Source of the DNA: JAGXLC01 sp964461045
GTDB lineage: Bacteria > Bacteroidota > Bacteroidia > Bacteroidales > UBA12077
Direction of reading: 5' to 3'
Assembly (NCBI GenBank): GCA_964461045.1
Contig: CAYWSJ010000079.1
Span: forward strand, 1-14,815
Length of the DNA stretch: 14,815 nt
Of the stretch, positions 1 through 7,056 are shown one piece after another. The notes beneath the pieces were generated by a model. The model saw only the letters and a list, made by a program, of their open reading frames with translations, did no database searches and was not told the origin of the DNA. How positions within the stretch are numbered: position 1 is the stretch's first letter; every line of letters begins with the position of its first letter. The position numbers and the translations under genes were made by a program.

Positions 1-22
1 TTAATTCTCCAACTATTTGCAT
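1..22 (-). CDS. Partial 5' end of a probable methyltetrahydrofolate:corrinoid methyltransferase (MtgA/dihydropteroate-synthase-like)
   Basis: Only the first seven codons lie in the window (MQIVGEL, then a codon beginning with A). The start is well supported: an AGGAGG Shine-Dalgarno sits 7 nt upstream, overlapping the TAG stop of the preceding DUF1638 gene, so the two are probably translationally coupled. From memory of the family, methyltetrahydrofolate:corrinoid methyltransferases of the pterin-binding (DHPS-like) superfamily often begin M-x-I-V/I-G-E-L/K-I-N, and such an enzyme is what an MttB/MttC operon needs to pass the methyl group from corrinoid to tetrahydrofolate. Seven residues plus context is thin evidence; another family remains possible. 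Confidence 0.4.
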
Positions 23-29
23 GTTTTAT

Positions 30-36
30 CCTCCTA
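30..36 (-). promoter_or_regulatory. Strong Shine-Dalgarno overlapping the upstream stop codon
   Basis: On the minus strand the sequence is TAGGAGG: the TAG stop of the DUF1638 gene (34-36) runs into AGGAGG (30-35), 7 nt before the ATG of the next gene. This favours termination-reinitiation coupling. A consensus Shine-Dalgarno is unusual for Bacteroidota and contrasts with the genes on the right of the window. Confidence 0.75.
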
Positions 37-711
37 TTTTAAAAATTCTTTTTGTTTTATTGTCTTGTTGGGTTCAATATATATAAAGTCATTATCATAC
101 GGACCAAATAGTATTTTATTAAAAAAAATGTCCGTTCCTTTGTATTCAATATATTTTTTATGAAATACTTCGGCATTTTTCTTTGCTCTCTGTCTGTATT
201 TATCGCTATTTGCTAATTCATTGTTAATAAAACTGATATACTCATAATTTTTTATTTCAGTTTCAATCGCTTCCCTGGCCATATCCGCTCCTACTCTCCT
301 GGTATATTCATTTTCCATCAATCCCAGGGGATCTTTTTCATTATCAATCCAGCTTTTTGTAAGATGATACGTTCCAGGATGTTGCCTGAAAATTTTATTA
401 TATTTCTCCCTGCTTCCAAGATAAAAAGCAATACAATCGTGTACTCTTGGAACATACAAGCCCTGTTGAGGAGCTTTTACCCCAACAATTCCATTGGAAC
501 AAAGGCCATACCCCAAAACAATTCTCTCAGAAACAGAAGATTCTTCATCTATAGCTTTCTGAATCATCTCTTTCATTTTATGAGGAGCACGGTGAAGATT
601 TTGAGGTAAAAAATGCAAATGCACTTTCTCCAAGGCCTCACCAGCCATTTTTTCCAATTCAGGCTTAATACTTCCACAAGCAACTACTGTATTCATTCGT
701 ATAAAGTTCAT
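34..711 (-). CDS. DUF1638 domain protein of the corrinoid methyltransferase operon
   Basis: A 225-residue soluble protein with no signal peptide or membrane segment. It shows what I recognise as DUF1638 features: an N-terminal strand ending in ACGSIKPEL (residues 11-19), LGYGLCSNG (66-74), PRVHDCIAFYLGS (88-100) and HLTKSW (116-121). Cys12, Cys71, His91 and Cys93 lie in these conserved blocks and could form a metal or corrinoid site, but that is inference. The biochemical role of the family is unknown as far as I know; it recurs beside MttB-type methyltransferases, and its place here between the ASKHA gene and a likely MtgA-type gene fits a role in methyl transfer or cofactor maintenance. The start may be Met6 (position 696), since family members usually begin one or two residues before the VxACG strand; neither start has a clear Shine-Dalgarno. 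Stop codon is TAG. Confidence 0.8.
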   Translation of the reverse strand: MNFIRMNTVVACGSIKPELEKMAGEALEKVHLHFLPQNLHRAPHKMKEMIQKAIDEESSVSERIVLGYGLCSNGIVGVKAPQQGLYVPRVHDCIAFYLGSREKYNKIFRQHPGTYHLTKSWIDNEKDPLGLMENEYTRRVGADMAREAIETEIKNYEYISFINNELANSDKYRQRAKKNAEVFHKKYIEYKGTDIFFNKILFGPYDNDFIYIEPNKTIKQKEFLK

Positions 712-837
712 TTATTTGTCTGACATTCTATTACTTATTCCTTCAAGTCAATATTTTTTATTCTGCCATGTAATCCTCATCTTTTATTCACTGGCTTTTG
801 TATGAATGTTGTGTAAAAGGGTTGCATTCTTAAAATT

Positions 838-2838
838 TTAATTTAAAACAACATCCCGTCTCTCAGAGAGCTTTGGATTTCCAATTGCCCTTGCTATAAA
901 GCGAGTTAAAGAACCGTCTGTTTTCTTTTTTACTTCAATATAAGGATCGTTTGCGCCATTTTTTAAGGCAGCTTCCCTTGCAAGGATCTTTGATTTTTCT
1001 TCAGCAAAATCACAGGCTTCTTCAAACTCTTCAAAATTTTTTGATCCATCTGTATACTTAACTATATAAGCGTATTGTTCATCACTTTCCCGGATAAAGA
1101 CAATGGCTTCTCTTATTTCTGAAATAGAACCTGCCACAGCTCCCACTGCATTAGCTACAGCTTCATGTTCAGGCAGAATAAATTTCGTTTTAATTAACTT
1201 AGCTGCCTGCTTCAAAAAGTGTCTTGCCGGAGCTCCGGTTCCTATAAGCGGATACCTGCTGTCTGCGTTAATGGTTAAGAAATCATTCTGACTATACAGG
1301 ATTTGTTGCAGCATCCATTTACCCCACTCACCATCAATATGGTCAGGCATTTGAGATTGTTTTATATCCTGACATGCAAGGAAAAGAATAACCTCTTCCA
1401 CAATCATTTCTACGATCTTATTGGTAACCTCTTCAATAAATTCTTTTTTATTCCTGTTATAAATATGACAGTAATAATCCGTGGCTATTTCAGCAACCTC
1501 TTTGTCCCATAAATTCATTGCTCCATCAACATGTAAAAGATCGCTTGGATTTAATGACGAACATTCGATATACCCTTGCTCAATAAGTTCATTAAGCTTT
1601 AAATGTCTGGGATGATAAACGCCGACTTTATTTAACAAACCGGATAATTGGTGAGGCTCCTGTATAAGTTCAAGCGCCATCTTCTGCTTATCATCCAATC
1701 GTGCTAAAATATTTTTATCCAGTGGATGATGCAGATACCAAAATTCAATGTCGTAAGGGTTTTTCCGGTTTTTTCCTGCTCGTCTGACCTCATGAATATC
1801 TTCCAGCACATTTTCATGGTACATTGCTATTTGTGACAATGCTCTTACGCGGTCAGGACCAATTAAAATTTCATTCTTATCATTAAAAGAAATTCTGCTG
1901 TCACATCCAACGCTTATCGTTCGTATGCGGGCAGCTTCAACTGCGGTATCTGTGTTTCCTACTTTTGCTCCCTCTTCAGAAACCACAACTCTTGAGTCCT
2001 TTATCAGAGCCATATCGGTAGTTGTACTTCCTATATCCACTACCAGTGAACTGCTGGTATGAGAAAGGAATCGTCCGCCAATAGCACTTGCTGCAGGTCC
2101 GGAAAGCACTGTCTCAACTGGTTTTTGCACTGCCTCAGTGTAGGGCATCAAAGTGCCGTCACCTCTGACAATCATCAAAGGAGCATTAATCCTCAAATCC
2201 TTTAAAGATTCCTGTACAGACTGAATAAAATCCTGCATCACAGCCACGAGCGAAGCGTTAATTGAAGCTGTTGCAGCACGACGAATCGAATCTAATTTTG
2301 TAGACAGCTGATGAGCCATAACAACAGGTAAATCAGACTCTTCCTGTATAATCTTAAAAGCTTCCTCTTCATGTTCATGATTCAGCGGACTGAAATAGCT
2401 TGATAAAGCAATTGCATCCACTTCATTTTTCTTTTGTTTGATCCATTCTTTAATGCCTTCGGTATCCAGTTCAGCTTTAGCATTTCCCTGGGCATCATGA
2501 CCACCCTGAAAAAATGAAATATCTTCTGTTGATAATTTTTCTCTCAGTCCAAAATCTTCAACTAAATCTTTGTCATAACCTATGAGTAGCAATCCCACCT
2601 TACGTGCTTTACCTTCAGCTACGGAATTAGTAGCTAAGGTACTTGAGATCCCTACCAGTTTAATATTATAATCACTGCTAATTTTTAATTTCTGCAGTAC
2701 TTTAATGACTCCCTTTTTCAGGTCACCTCTTGTAGTCAGGGACTTGGCAGTAGATACTACTTTCCTGTCAGAATATTGAAGCAATACTCCATCCGTAAAG
2801 GTACCTCCTGTATCAATTCCAATGACATAACGATTCAT
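838..2838 (-). CDS. Hydantoinase/oxoprolinase-family ASKHA protein, candidate corrinoid-protein reactivator
   Basis: A 666-residue HyuA-like protein. The N-terminal phosphate-binding strand reads IGIDTGGTFTDG (6-17), followed by the SGPAA block (246-250), the second ASKHA phosphate motif VDIGSTTTD (267-275), GTGAPA (533-538) and an adenosine-motif-like LPEHEAVANAVGAVAG (555-570). The length matches N-methylhydantoinase A subunits. Those normally act with a HyuB subunit in ATP-dependent hydrolysis, but no hyuB is present here. RamA-type activators of corrinoid proteins also use an ASKHA fold, with an iron-sulfur domain; no CxxC-type cluster motif is visible in this protein. In this operon the likely role is ATP-driven reactivation or assembly of the corrinoid protein, possibly with a separate electron donor; hydrolysis of a cyclic methylated amide is the alternative. 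It follows the second mttB after 88 nt containing a 16-bp hairpin, and its Shine-Dalgarno is weak (GAAG). Confidence 0.8.
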   Translation of the reverse strand: MNRYVIGIDTGGTFTDGVLLQYSDRKVVSTAKSLTTRGDLKKGVIKVLQKLKISSDYNIKLVGISSTLATNSVAEGKARKVGLLLIGYDKDLVEDFGLREKLSTEDISFFQGGHDAQGNAKAELDTEGIKEWIKQKKNEVDAIALSSYFSPLNHEHEEEAFKIIQEESDLPVVMAHQLSTKLDSIRRAATASINASLVAVMQDFIQSVQESLKDLRINAPLMIVRGDGTLMPYTEAVQKPVETVLSGPAASAIGGRFLSHTSSSLVVDIGSTTTDMALIKDSRVVVSEEGAKVGNTDTAVEAARIRTISVGCDSRISFNDKNEILIGPDRVRALSQIAMYHENVLEDIHEVRRAGKNRKNPYDIEFWYLHHPLDKNILARLDDKQKMALELIQEPHQLSGLLNKVGVYHPRHLKLNELIEQGYIECSSLNPSDLLHVDGAMNLWDKEVAEIATDYYCHIYNRNKKEFIEEVTNKIVEMIVEEVILFLACQDIKQSQMPDHIDGEWGKWMLQQILYSQNDFLTINADSRYPLIGTGAPARHFLKQAAKLIKTKFILPEHEAVANAVGAVAGSISEIREAIVFIRESDEQYAYIVKYTDGSKNFEEFEEACDFAEEKSKILAREAALKNGANDPYIEVKKKTDGSLTRFIARAIGNPKLSERRDVVLN

Positions 2839-2865
2839 CTGTAATCTTCTTTATTTTTTTTCCCA

Positions 2866-2906
2866 AATTTTCAGCAGACAGCAAAAAACTCTGTCTGCTG
2901 AAAATT
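2866..2906 (-). other. Perfect 16-bp intercistronic hairpin
   Basis: Arms 2866-2881 and 2891-2906 (AATTTTCAGCAGACAG and its exact complement) enclose a 9-nt loop. In the direction of the operon the hairpin is followed by GGG and an A-run, not a U-run, so it does not look like an intrinsic terminator. It lies between the second mttB stop and the ASKHA start and probably acts as an RNA stability or processing element that limits expression of the downstream genes. Confidence 0.75.
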
Positions 2907-2926
2907 GATTATTCTGGTAATTAAAT

Positions 2927-4435
2927 TTATTTTGTTCCCTGCTTTTTTATTCGTTCTTCTGATTCTTTCAGAATTTTCTCTATCTCATCATCTGCTTTTG
3001 CAGTAACTTTATCTCTCGGGCCTTCATAATTCTTGATAAGATCTCTTGTTTTATCAAGCACTCTCTCTTTAAGCGTTTTCTCTCCTTCGGATTTCCAGCT
3101 TTCGTAGCTGTTTCGGTCCATTAAGGTAGGCATCCAATAATCTTTAAAATGCTCCATTGTGTGCTCTTCATATAAATAATGACCACCAGGACCGACATTA
3201 TTAATCTGATCAACAGCTAATGTTTCTTCATTTACTTCCACACCTGCTTCAACAACTCTTGCCATAGCAATAATTTCATCATCCAAAACAGTTTGAAATA
3301 CATCGCCTGTTAATCCTGATTCTGTATATCCATTATCATGCACAAAGTTTGCTCCACTCATCATTGCAGCATTAATAGAAAGACTTGCTTCCATAGCAGA
3401 TTGCATATCCATCTTCTTAGTATCTGTACATCCTGAGGTTGAATACATTGGTAATCCACAATAGTGCACTACTTCGGTATGAGCAGCACTCAGCAAACTC
3501 AGTTCAGGTGCTCCATAAGAATAAATAGAATAACGCATATCAAGAATAGACTGAACACCCCCGATAATCACACAGGTTCCCGGATTAATAAGTTGTGCAG
3601 CAATAACTCCTACCATTGATTCAGAGAGGGCGACAACCAATTGTCCGGCATGTGAAGCAGGTACTGTTCCCCCACCGATAGCACAGGGGCTATATACCTG
3701 TGGAATTCGGTGTTCTGCACAATACATGCATTTGTCTATTGCGTGGTAATCACTTACCAGGGGCGAGATTGGTTCACCATAGAAAATAAAGTTTGGTCTT
3801 TGCTTAAATTCTTCTTCACTTCCTGCCATTGCAATTCCCATGCGATGCTGATCATGAACGCCATCACGAGTAAATGACCAGCTCATTATAGGAGTTGTGG
3901 TATTTCTTACCATATCGGCAAATTCGTATACATCGGCGAGTCCGTTTGTTACATCACTGATGGAACCTAAAGACTGCACATAACCCATATTTGGTAAAGC
4001 GTCACAAACTCTTGCTACCAGTGAAGCATCTTTTCTTAGATATGGCCTTCTTTCCAATGTCTCTGTATCAATAAAGTTCGGGGGAGTTGGACCCGGGCCA
4101 AAATAGCTTCTCTTCTTCTCAATGGTTATTTTCTTAGATTCATCTCCGTCCCAGGGAAATACTTCTGTTACCGGTGGTACAGTTGATAAAGCTTCAAGTA
4201 TAACCTCCGGTGGAAAATAAACTCTTATTCCATCTACTTTGCATCCAGCTTTTTTAAACAACTCACGGGCGCCTTCATGATGTACGTTAGCACCAGTATA
4301 TTGTAAAGTTCTCATCATTCCGTTAAATATCTTTTCCTTTTGATCTTCAGAAAGAATTTCGAAATGGGGACTTTCTTGTATTGTATAATTTGTTCTGTTA
4401 ACCATATTCAAATTTTTTATGATTCGATTATTCAT
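2927..4435 (-). CDS. MttB-superfamily corrinoid methyltransferase, non-pyrrolysine, paralog 1
   Basis: A 502-residue cytosolic protein of the trimethylamine methyltransferase (MttB) superfamily, expected to form a TIM barrel and transfer a methyl group from an amine to a Co(I) corrinoid protein. Diagnostic blocks are SYGAPELSLLSAAHTE (306-321), STSGCTDTKKMD (332-343), MSGANFVHDNGY (359-370), VGPGGHYLYEEHTMEHF (414-430) and the C-terminal PTLMDRNSYESW (436-447). The frame is open without an in-frame UAG, so it belongs to the non-pyrrolysine branch, which includes enzymes for glycine betaine (MtgB), proline betaine (MtpB), carnitine (MtcB) and butyrobetaine. The substrate cannot be decided here. 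Start 4435 is 7 nt after the stop of the other mttB; Met11 is an alternative. The C-terminal 25 residues are charged, probably helical. Clearly homologous along its length to the adjacent paralog, but diverged. Confidence 0.92.
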   Translation of the reverse strand: MNNRIIKNLNMVNRTNYTIQESPHFEILSEDQKEKIFNGMMRTLQYTGANVHHEGARELFKKAGCKVDGIRVYFPPEVILEALSTVPPVTEVFPWDGDESKKITIEKKRSYFGPGPTPPNFIDTETLERRPYLRKDASLVARVCDALPNMGYVQSLGSISDVTNGLADVYEFADMVRNTTTPIMSWSFTRDGVHDQHRMGIAMAGSEEEFKQRPNFIFYGEPISPLVSDYHAIDKCMYCAEHRIPQVYSPCAIGGGTVPASHAGQLVVALSESMVGVIAAQLINPGTCVIIGGVQSILDMRYSIYSYGAPELSLLSAAHTEVVHYCGLPMYSTSGCTDTKKMDMQSAMEASLSINAAMMSGANFVHDNGYTESGLTGDVFQTVLDDEIIAMARVVEAGVEVNEETLAVDQINNVGPGGHYLYEEHTMEHFKDYWMPTLMDRNSYESWKSEGEKTLKERVLDKTRDLIKNYEGPRDKVTAKADDEIEKILKESEERIKKQGTK

Positions 4436-4442
4436 GAATCAA

Positions 4443-5891
4443 TTAGGAATGCCTCTTATCGGCATCTTCAATGATTTTATGTAATTCCTGCTTCAACTTA
4501 TCTTCAATTGGTTCAGGCTTATGAGTTTCAAGCAACTCATCAGTTCGTTCTTTCACTCTGTCAGACATGGTTTTAGAACCATTTTTCTTCCAGGTTTCAT
4601 AATCACTTCTGTCCTGGAGTGTTGGTAAATACCACTCTTTCCAGTGTTCAAAAGTGTGATCAGTGGTTACATATTCTCCCCCCGGACCTTGTTTTTCAAT
4701 CAGATCCAGTGCCAGGTGGTCGTCATCAGTATTGATACCTTTACCAAACTGACGAACCATACCCATCATTTCTTCGTTAAGTACAAGCGATTCAAGTGAA
4801 GCATTTGTTCCGTGGTCAATATAGCCTACATCGTGAATAAGGTTTGCACCAGAGAGATATGAATAAAATAAGTTCATCATTTGTTCGGCTGCAGCTTGTT
4901 CATCAAGTATTTTTGAATCTGTACAACCACCTGTTGAGAACATAATCAAATTCAGCCATTTGGAAATATCTGTGTTAGCTGCCGAAGCCAGAGAAAGTTC
5001 CGGCGCTCCATATGAATATGTGGCTTTCTTCATATCCAGCAGTGTTGTAACGCCACCCATAATTAGCGGCATACCCGGATTCTTCAAATGACACAATACA
5101 GTTGCCAGTAATGTTTCTGCCAGAGACTGTACAAGCATACCTGCAATTGTAGCTGGCGCCGTAGCGCATGAGCTTGGGCATGGAGTGTACATGGCAGGAA
5201 TTTTCTTTTCAGCAGCAAAAAGAAGTTTTTCTACAGCTGTTCTGTCGTTTTTTAAAGGTGAAATAGGCTCAATATAAGCCACGAACATAGGATTAAGCCT
5301 GAATTCTTCTTCACCCCCCTGTATCAAACATCCCATTTTCCATAGATCCTCAAGTCCTTCTCCATCCACACTTGTCAGCACCATAGGCTTGGTACACTGA
5401 TCAAGCATAGCCATAAACTGGTGGCGATCATATGTCTGTGGATTAGGTGCGTCGCTAACAATTCCATGCGACATAAAAAAATCATAATTCGGAAGTGCAT
5501 CCACTAATTTAGCGGCATTGTTTACATCCTTATAGGTTGTCCTTCTTCTTACTCCTGTTTCTCTGTCATAAGTAAACGGTAAATCGGAGCCAGTTCCAAA
5601 ACCTACTGTATCCTTTTGCAGTTGTAAAGAACGTTTACCACTTCTCCCCTTCAGTGTAATTTTCCGGGGATAGAAATTTAAAGCCTCGCGAACCATTGTA
5701 TTGGGAATTCGAACATTATTTCCACGTACAACAGCATTGCTATTTTTAAACAGCTCGATGGCTTCATCATGATAAATATTTCCACCTGTTTCTTCCAGTA
5801 CTTCCAGGGCAGCAAAAAAAATCTGTTCAATCTGGTCCTCAGACAAAACCCTGAATTGGGTGGACTTATTTATTTTTTGATTCATTTTCAT
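4443..5891 (-). CDS. MttB-superfamily corrinoid methyltransferase, non-pyrrolysine, paralog 2
   Basis: A 482-residue MttB-superfamily protein, first of the tandem pair. Blocks matching its neighbour are SYGAPELSLASAANTD (293-308), STGGCTDSKILD (319-330), LSGANLIHDVGY (346-357), QGPGGEYVTTDHTFEHW (401-417) and PTLQDRSDYETW (423-434). It differs from paralog 1 at positions near the conserved motifs: Glu406 replaces the usual His after GPGG, and the SGAN block continues IDHGT rather than TESGL. No in-frame UAG, so no pyrrolysine. It should demethylate a methylated amine using the corrinoid protein encoded just upstream. Either the two enzymes have different substrates (for example successive methyl removals) or they form a mixed oligomer; the sequence does not decide. 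An AAAGGA Shine-Dalgarno 7 nt upstream supports start 5891; Met3 is an alternative. Confidence 0.92.
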   Translation of the reverse strand: MKMNQKINKSTQFRVLSEDQIEQIFFAALEVLEETGGNIYHDEAIELFKNSNAVVRGNNVRIPNTMVREALNFYPRKITLKGRSGKRSLQLQKDTVGFGTGSDLPFTYDRETGVRRRTTYKDVNNAAKLVDALPNYDFFMSHGIVSDAPNPQTYDRHQFMAMLDQCTKPMVLTSVDGEGLEDLWKMGCLIQGGEEEFRLNPMFVAYIEPISPLKNDRTAVEKLLFAAEKKIPAMYTPCPSSCATAPATIAGMLVQSLAETLLATVLCHLKNPGMPLIMGGVTTLLDMKKATYSYGAPELSLASAANTDISKWLNLIMFSTGGCTDSKILDEQAAAEQMMNLFYSYLSGANLIHDVGYIDHGTNASLESLVLNEEMMGMVRQFGKGINTDDDHLALDLIEKQGPGGEYVTTDHTFEHWKEWYLPTLQDRSDYETWKKNGSKTMSDRVKERTDELLETHKPEPIEDKLKQELHKIIEDADKRHS

Positions 5892-5898
5892 AAGAAAA

Positions 5899-5904
5899 TC
5901 CTTT
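5899..5904 (-). promoter_or_regulatory. Ribosome binding site of mttB paralog 2
   Basis: AAAGGA on the minus strand, 7 nt before the ATG at 5891; it supports that start. Confidence 0.55.
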
Positions 5905-6063
5905 CTAATCTTTACTTCAGTTAATAATTTAATAGTTTATCAGATACATAAAGCATCATTTATAACACCTACTTCTTACCAGAGATGTATATCAGAGCAT
6001 AATCCATTCATCCTGAAAAAAGTTTCGTTATTAATTCAAAATGAACTTGTAATAAACTAAGCA

Positions 6064-6098
6064 ATCATTCTGAGTAACTGTAGATCACTCAGAATGAT
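6064..6098 (-). other. Perfect 12-bp intercistronic hairpin between mttC and mttB
   Basis: Arms 6064-6075 and 6087-6098 (ATCATTCTGAGT and its exact complement) flank an 11-nt loop. It starts 18 nt after the mttC stop on the minus strand and is not followed by a U-tract. As part of a 225-nt gap inside an operon it is best read as a 3' stabiliser or processing site that would let the corrinoid protein be made in excess over the methyltransferases; partial termination is possible. The rest of the gap (5905-6060) shows no ORF or clear promoter. Confidence 0.7.
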
Positions 6099-6116
6099 AT
6101 CTGGATATTGTGCTTA

Positions 6117-6764
6117 TTAATTCTTTTTCTTTTCAAAGTATTCATTGGTAATATCCACAGCACTTCCAGCATTTGGTGCATAAAGATCAGCACCAATCTC
6201 ATTGGCAAATTCTTCTGTAACAGGAGCACCGCCAACAATAACAGCAACCTGATCACGGATACCAGCTTCCTTAAGAGAGTTAATAATCTCACCCATTCTT
6301 GGCATTGTGGTAGTAAGCAGTGCAGACATTCCTAATAAACTAGGTTTATGTTCTTTTACAGCTTTAACAAATTCTTCATTGGGCTGATCGATTCCGATAT
6401 TTATTACTTTATATCCGGCACCTTCAAACATCATAGCAGCAAGATCTTTTCCAATATCATGCAAGTCGCCTGCTACAGTCCCGATCACCAAGGTTCCGGC
6501 ATTTCCCATATCGCTTTCGGATAACTTTGGCCGTAAAATATCCATAGCACCGCTCATTGCCTTTGCACATCGAAGTACTTCTGGCATGAACATATCGCCA
6601 TCTTTCCATTTCTGACCTACAGCATCCATTCCGGGTAATAAACCCTGGTTTAATAAATCAGCAGCCTCACTACCTGAACTAAGGGCCTCCTCGGTTAAAT
6701 TCTTTAATTCATCAACTTTACCTGCAATTAAAGTTTCAGAAATTTTACTTAAATCCATACTCAT
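6117..6764 (-). CDS. Corrinoid methyl-carrier protein (MttC/MtbC family)
   Basis: A 215-residue cytosolic methyl carrier, first gene of the operon. Residues 1-85 form the helical cap domain of B12-binding methyl carriers (LLPGMDAVGQKWKDGDMFMPEVL, parts of 42-64). Residues 90-213 form the Rossmann-like cobalamin domain with GDLHDIGKD (99-107), in which Asp100-His102-Gly105 is the DxHxxG motif supplying the lower axial histidine. SALLTTTM (147-154) and GGAPVT (178-183) complete the corrinoid-binding signature. It should accept methyl groups from the two MttB homologs and give them to a tetrahydrofolate-linked methyltransferase. AGGAGG lies 4 nt before the ATG at 6764 and 10 nt before a second in-frame ATG at 6758, so either start is possible. 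The gene is followed by a hairpin and a 225-nt gap. Confidence 0.95.
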   Translation of the reverse strand: MSMDLSKISETLIAGKVDELKNLTEEALSSGSEAADLLNQGLLPGMDAVGQKWKDGDMFMPEVLRCAKAMSGAMDILRPKLSESDMGNAGTLVIGTVAGDLHDIGKDLAAMMFEGAGYKVINIGIDQPNEEFVKAVKEHKPSLLGMSALLTTTMPRMGEIINSLKEAGIRDQVAVIVGGAPVTEEFANEIGADLYAPNAGSAVDITNEYFEKKKN

Positions 6765-6768
6765 AATT

Positions 6769-6774
6769 CCTCCT
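6769..6774 (-). promoter_or_regulatory. Consensus Shine-Dalgarno of the corrinoid protein gene
   Basis: AGGAGG on the minus strand just upstream of the ATG at 6764. A full consensus is rare in Bacteroidota and contrasts with btuB, the btuG-like gene, cobS and cobT here, which have none. Confidence 0.75.
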
Positions 6775-6905
6775 AAATATTTTTATGTTAATATAAATAT
6801 TCTATACAATAAATAATTACTATTTTTTATTAATTAATATAGATAAGGGTATAGCTAGTTTTTATCAATAGAACTAACAAATGGGTTATACAGACAAATT
6901 CGGAG

Positions 6906-6926
6906 TATAATCGTTCCGACATTATA
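6906..6926. promoter_or_regulatory. Possible operator: 6-bp inverted repeat TATAAT-N9-ATTATA
   Basis: Perfect arms 6906-6911 and 6921-6926, 15 nt centre to centre, 142 nt upstream of the corrinoid protein start. The geometry suits a dimeric regulator, but short AT palindromes are common in DNA of this composition. Confidence 0.2.
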
Positions 6927-7056
6927 AGGGGTCAAAGGTGTTTTTTTAATTCTATACAACATTTTTTTAGCAATAATATAAAATATTGAATTACAATTCA
7001 TTAATAATATTTGTCTATAATTTTCAATGCAAATATTAAGAATAAATCCGTAAGAT

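Noticed and set aside
725..751. TTGACT-N15-TAGAAT on the minus strand upstream of the DUF1638 gene, like a sigma-70 promoter
   Set aside because: The spacer is short and Bacteroidota use a different promoter consensus; no TAnnTTTG is present in this 126-nt gap.
2866..2906. Intrinsic terminator reading of the 16-bp hairpin
   Set aside because: In the operon direction it is followed by an A-run, not a U-run; the T-run lies on the wrong side for minus-strand transcription, and no plus-strand gene precedes it.
4975..5181. Minus-strand frame overlapping mttB in another frame, and similar frames at 364-609, 1103-1291, 1303-1512, 6089-6292 and 6108-6335
   Set aside because: All lie entirely or almost entirely within well-supported genes and have low-complexity translations without recognisable domains.
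2927..5891. Possible pyrrolysine enzymes, as in methanogen trimethylamine methyltransferase
   Set aside because: Both MttB genes are open over full family length with no in-frame UAG, and both stop at TAA.
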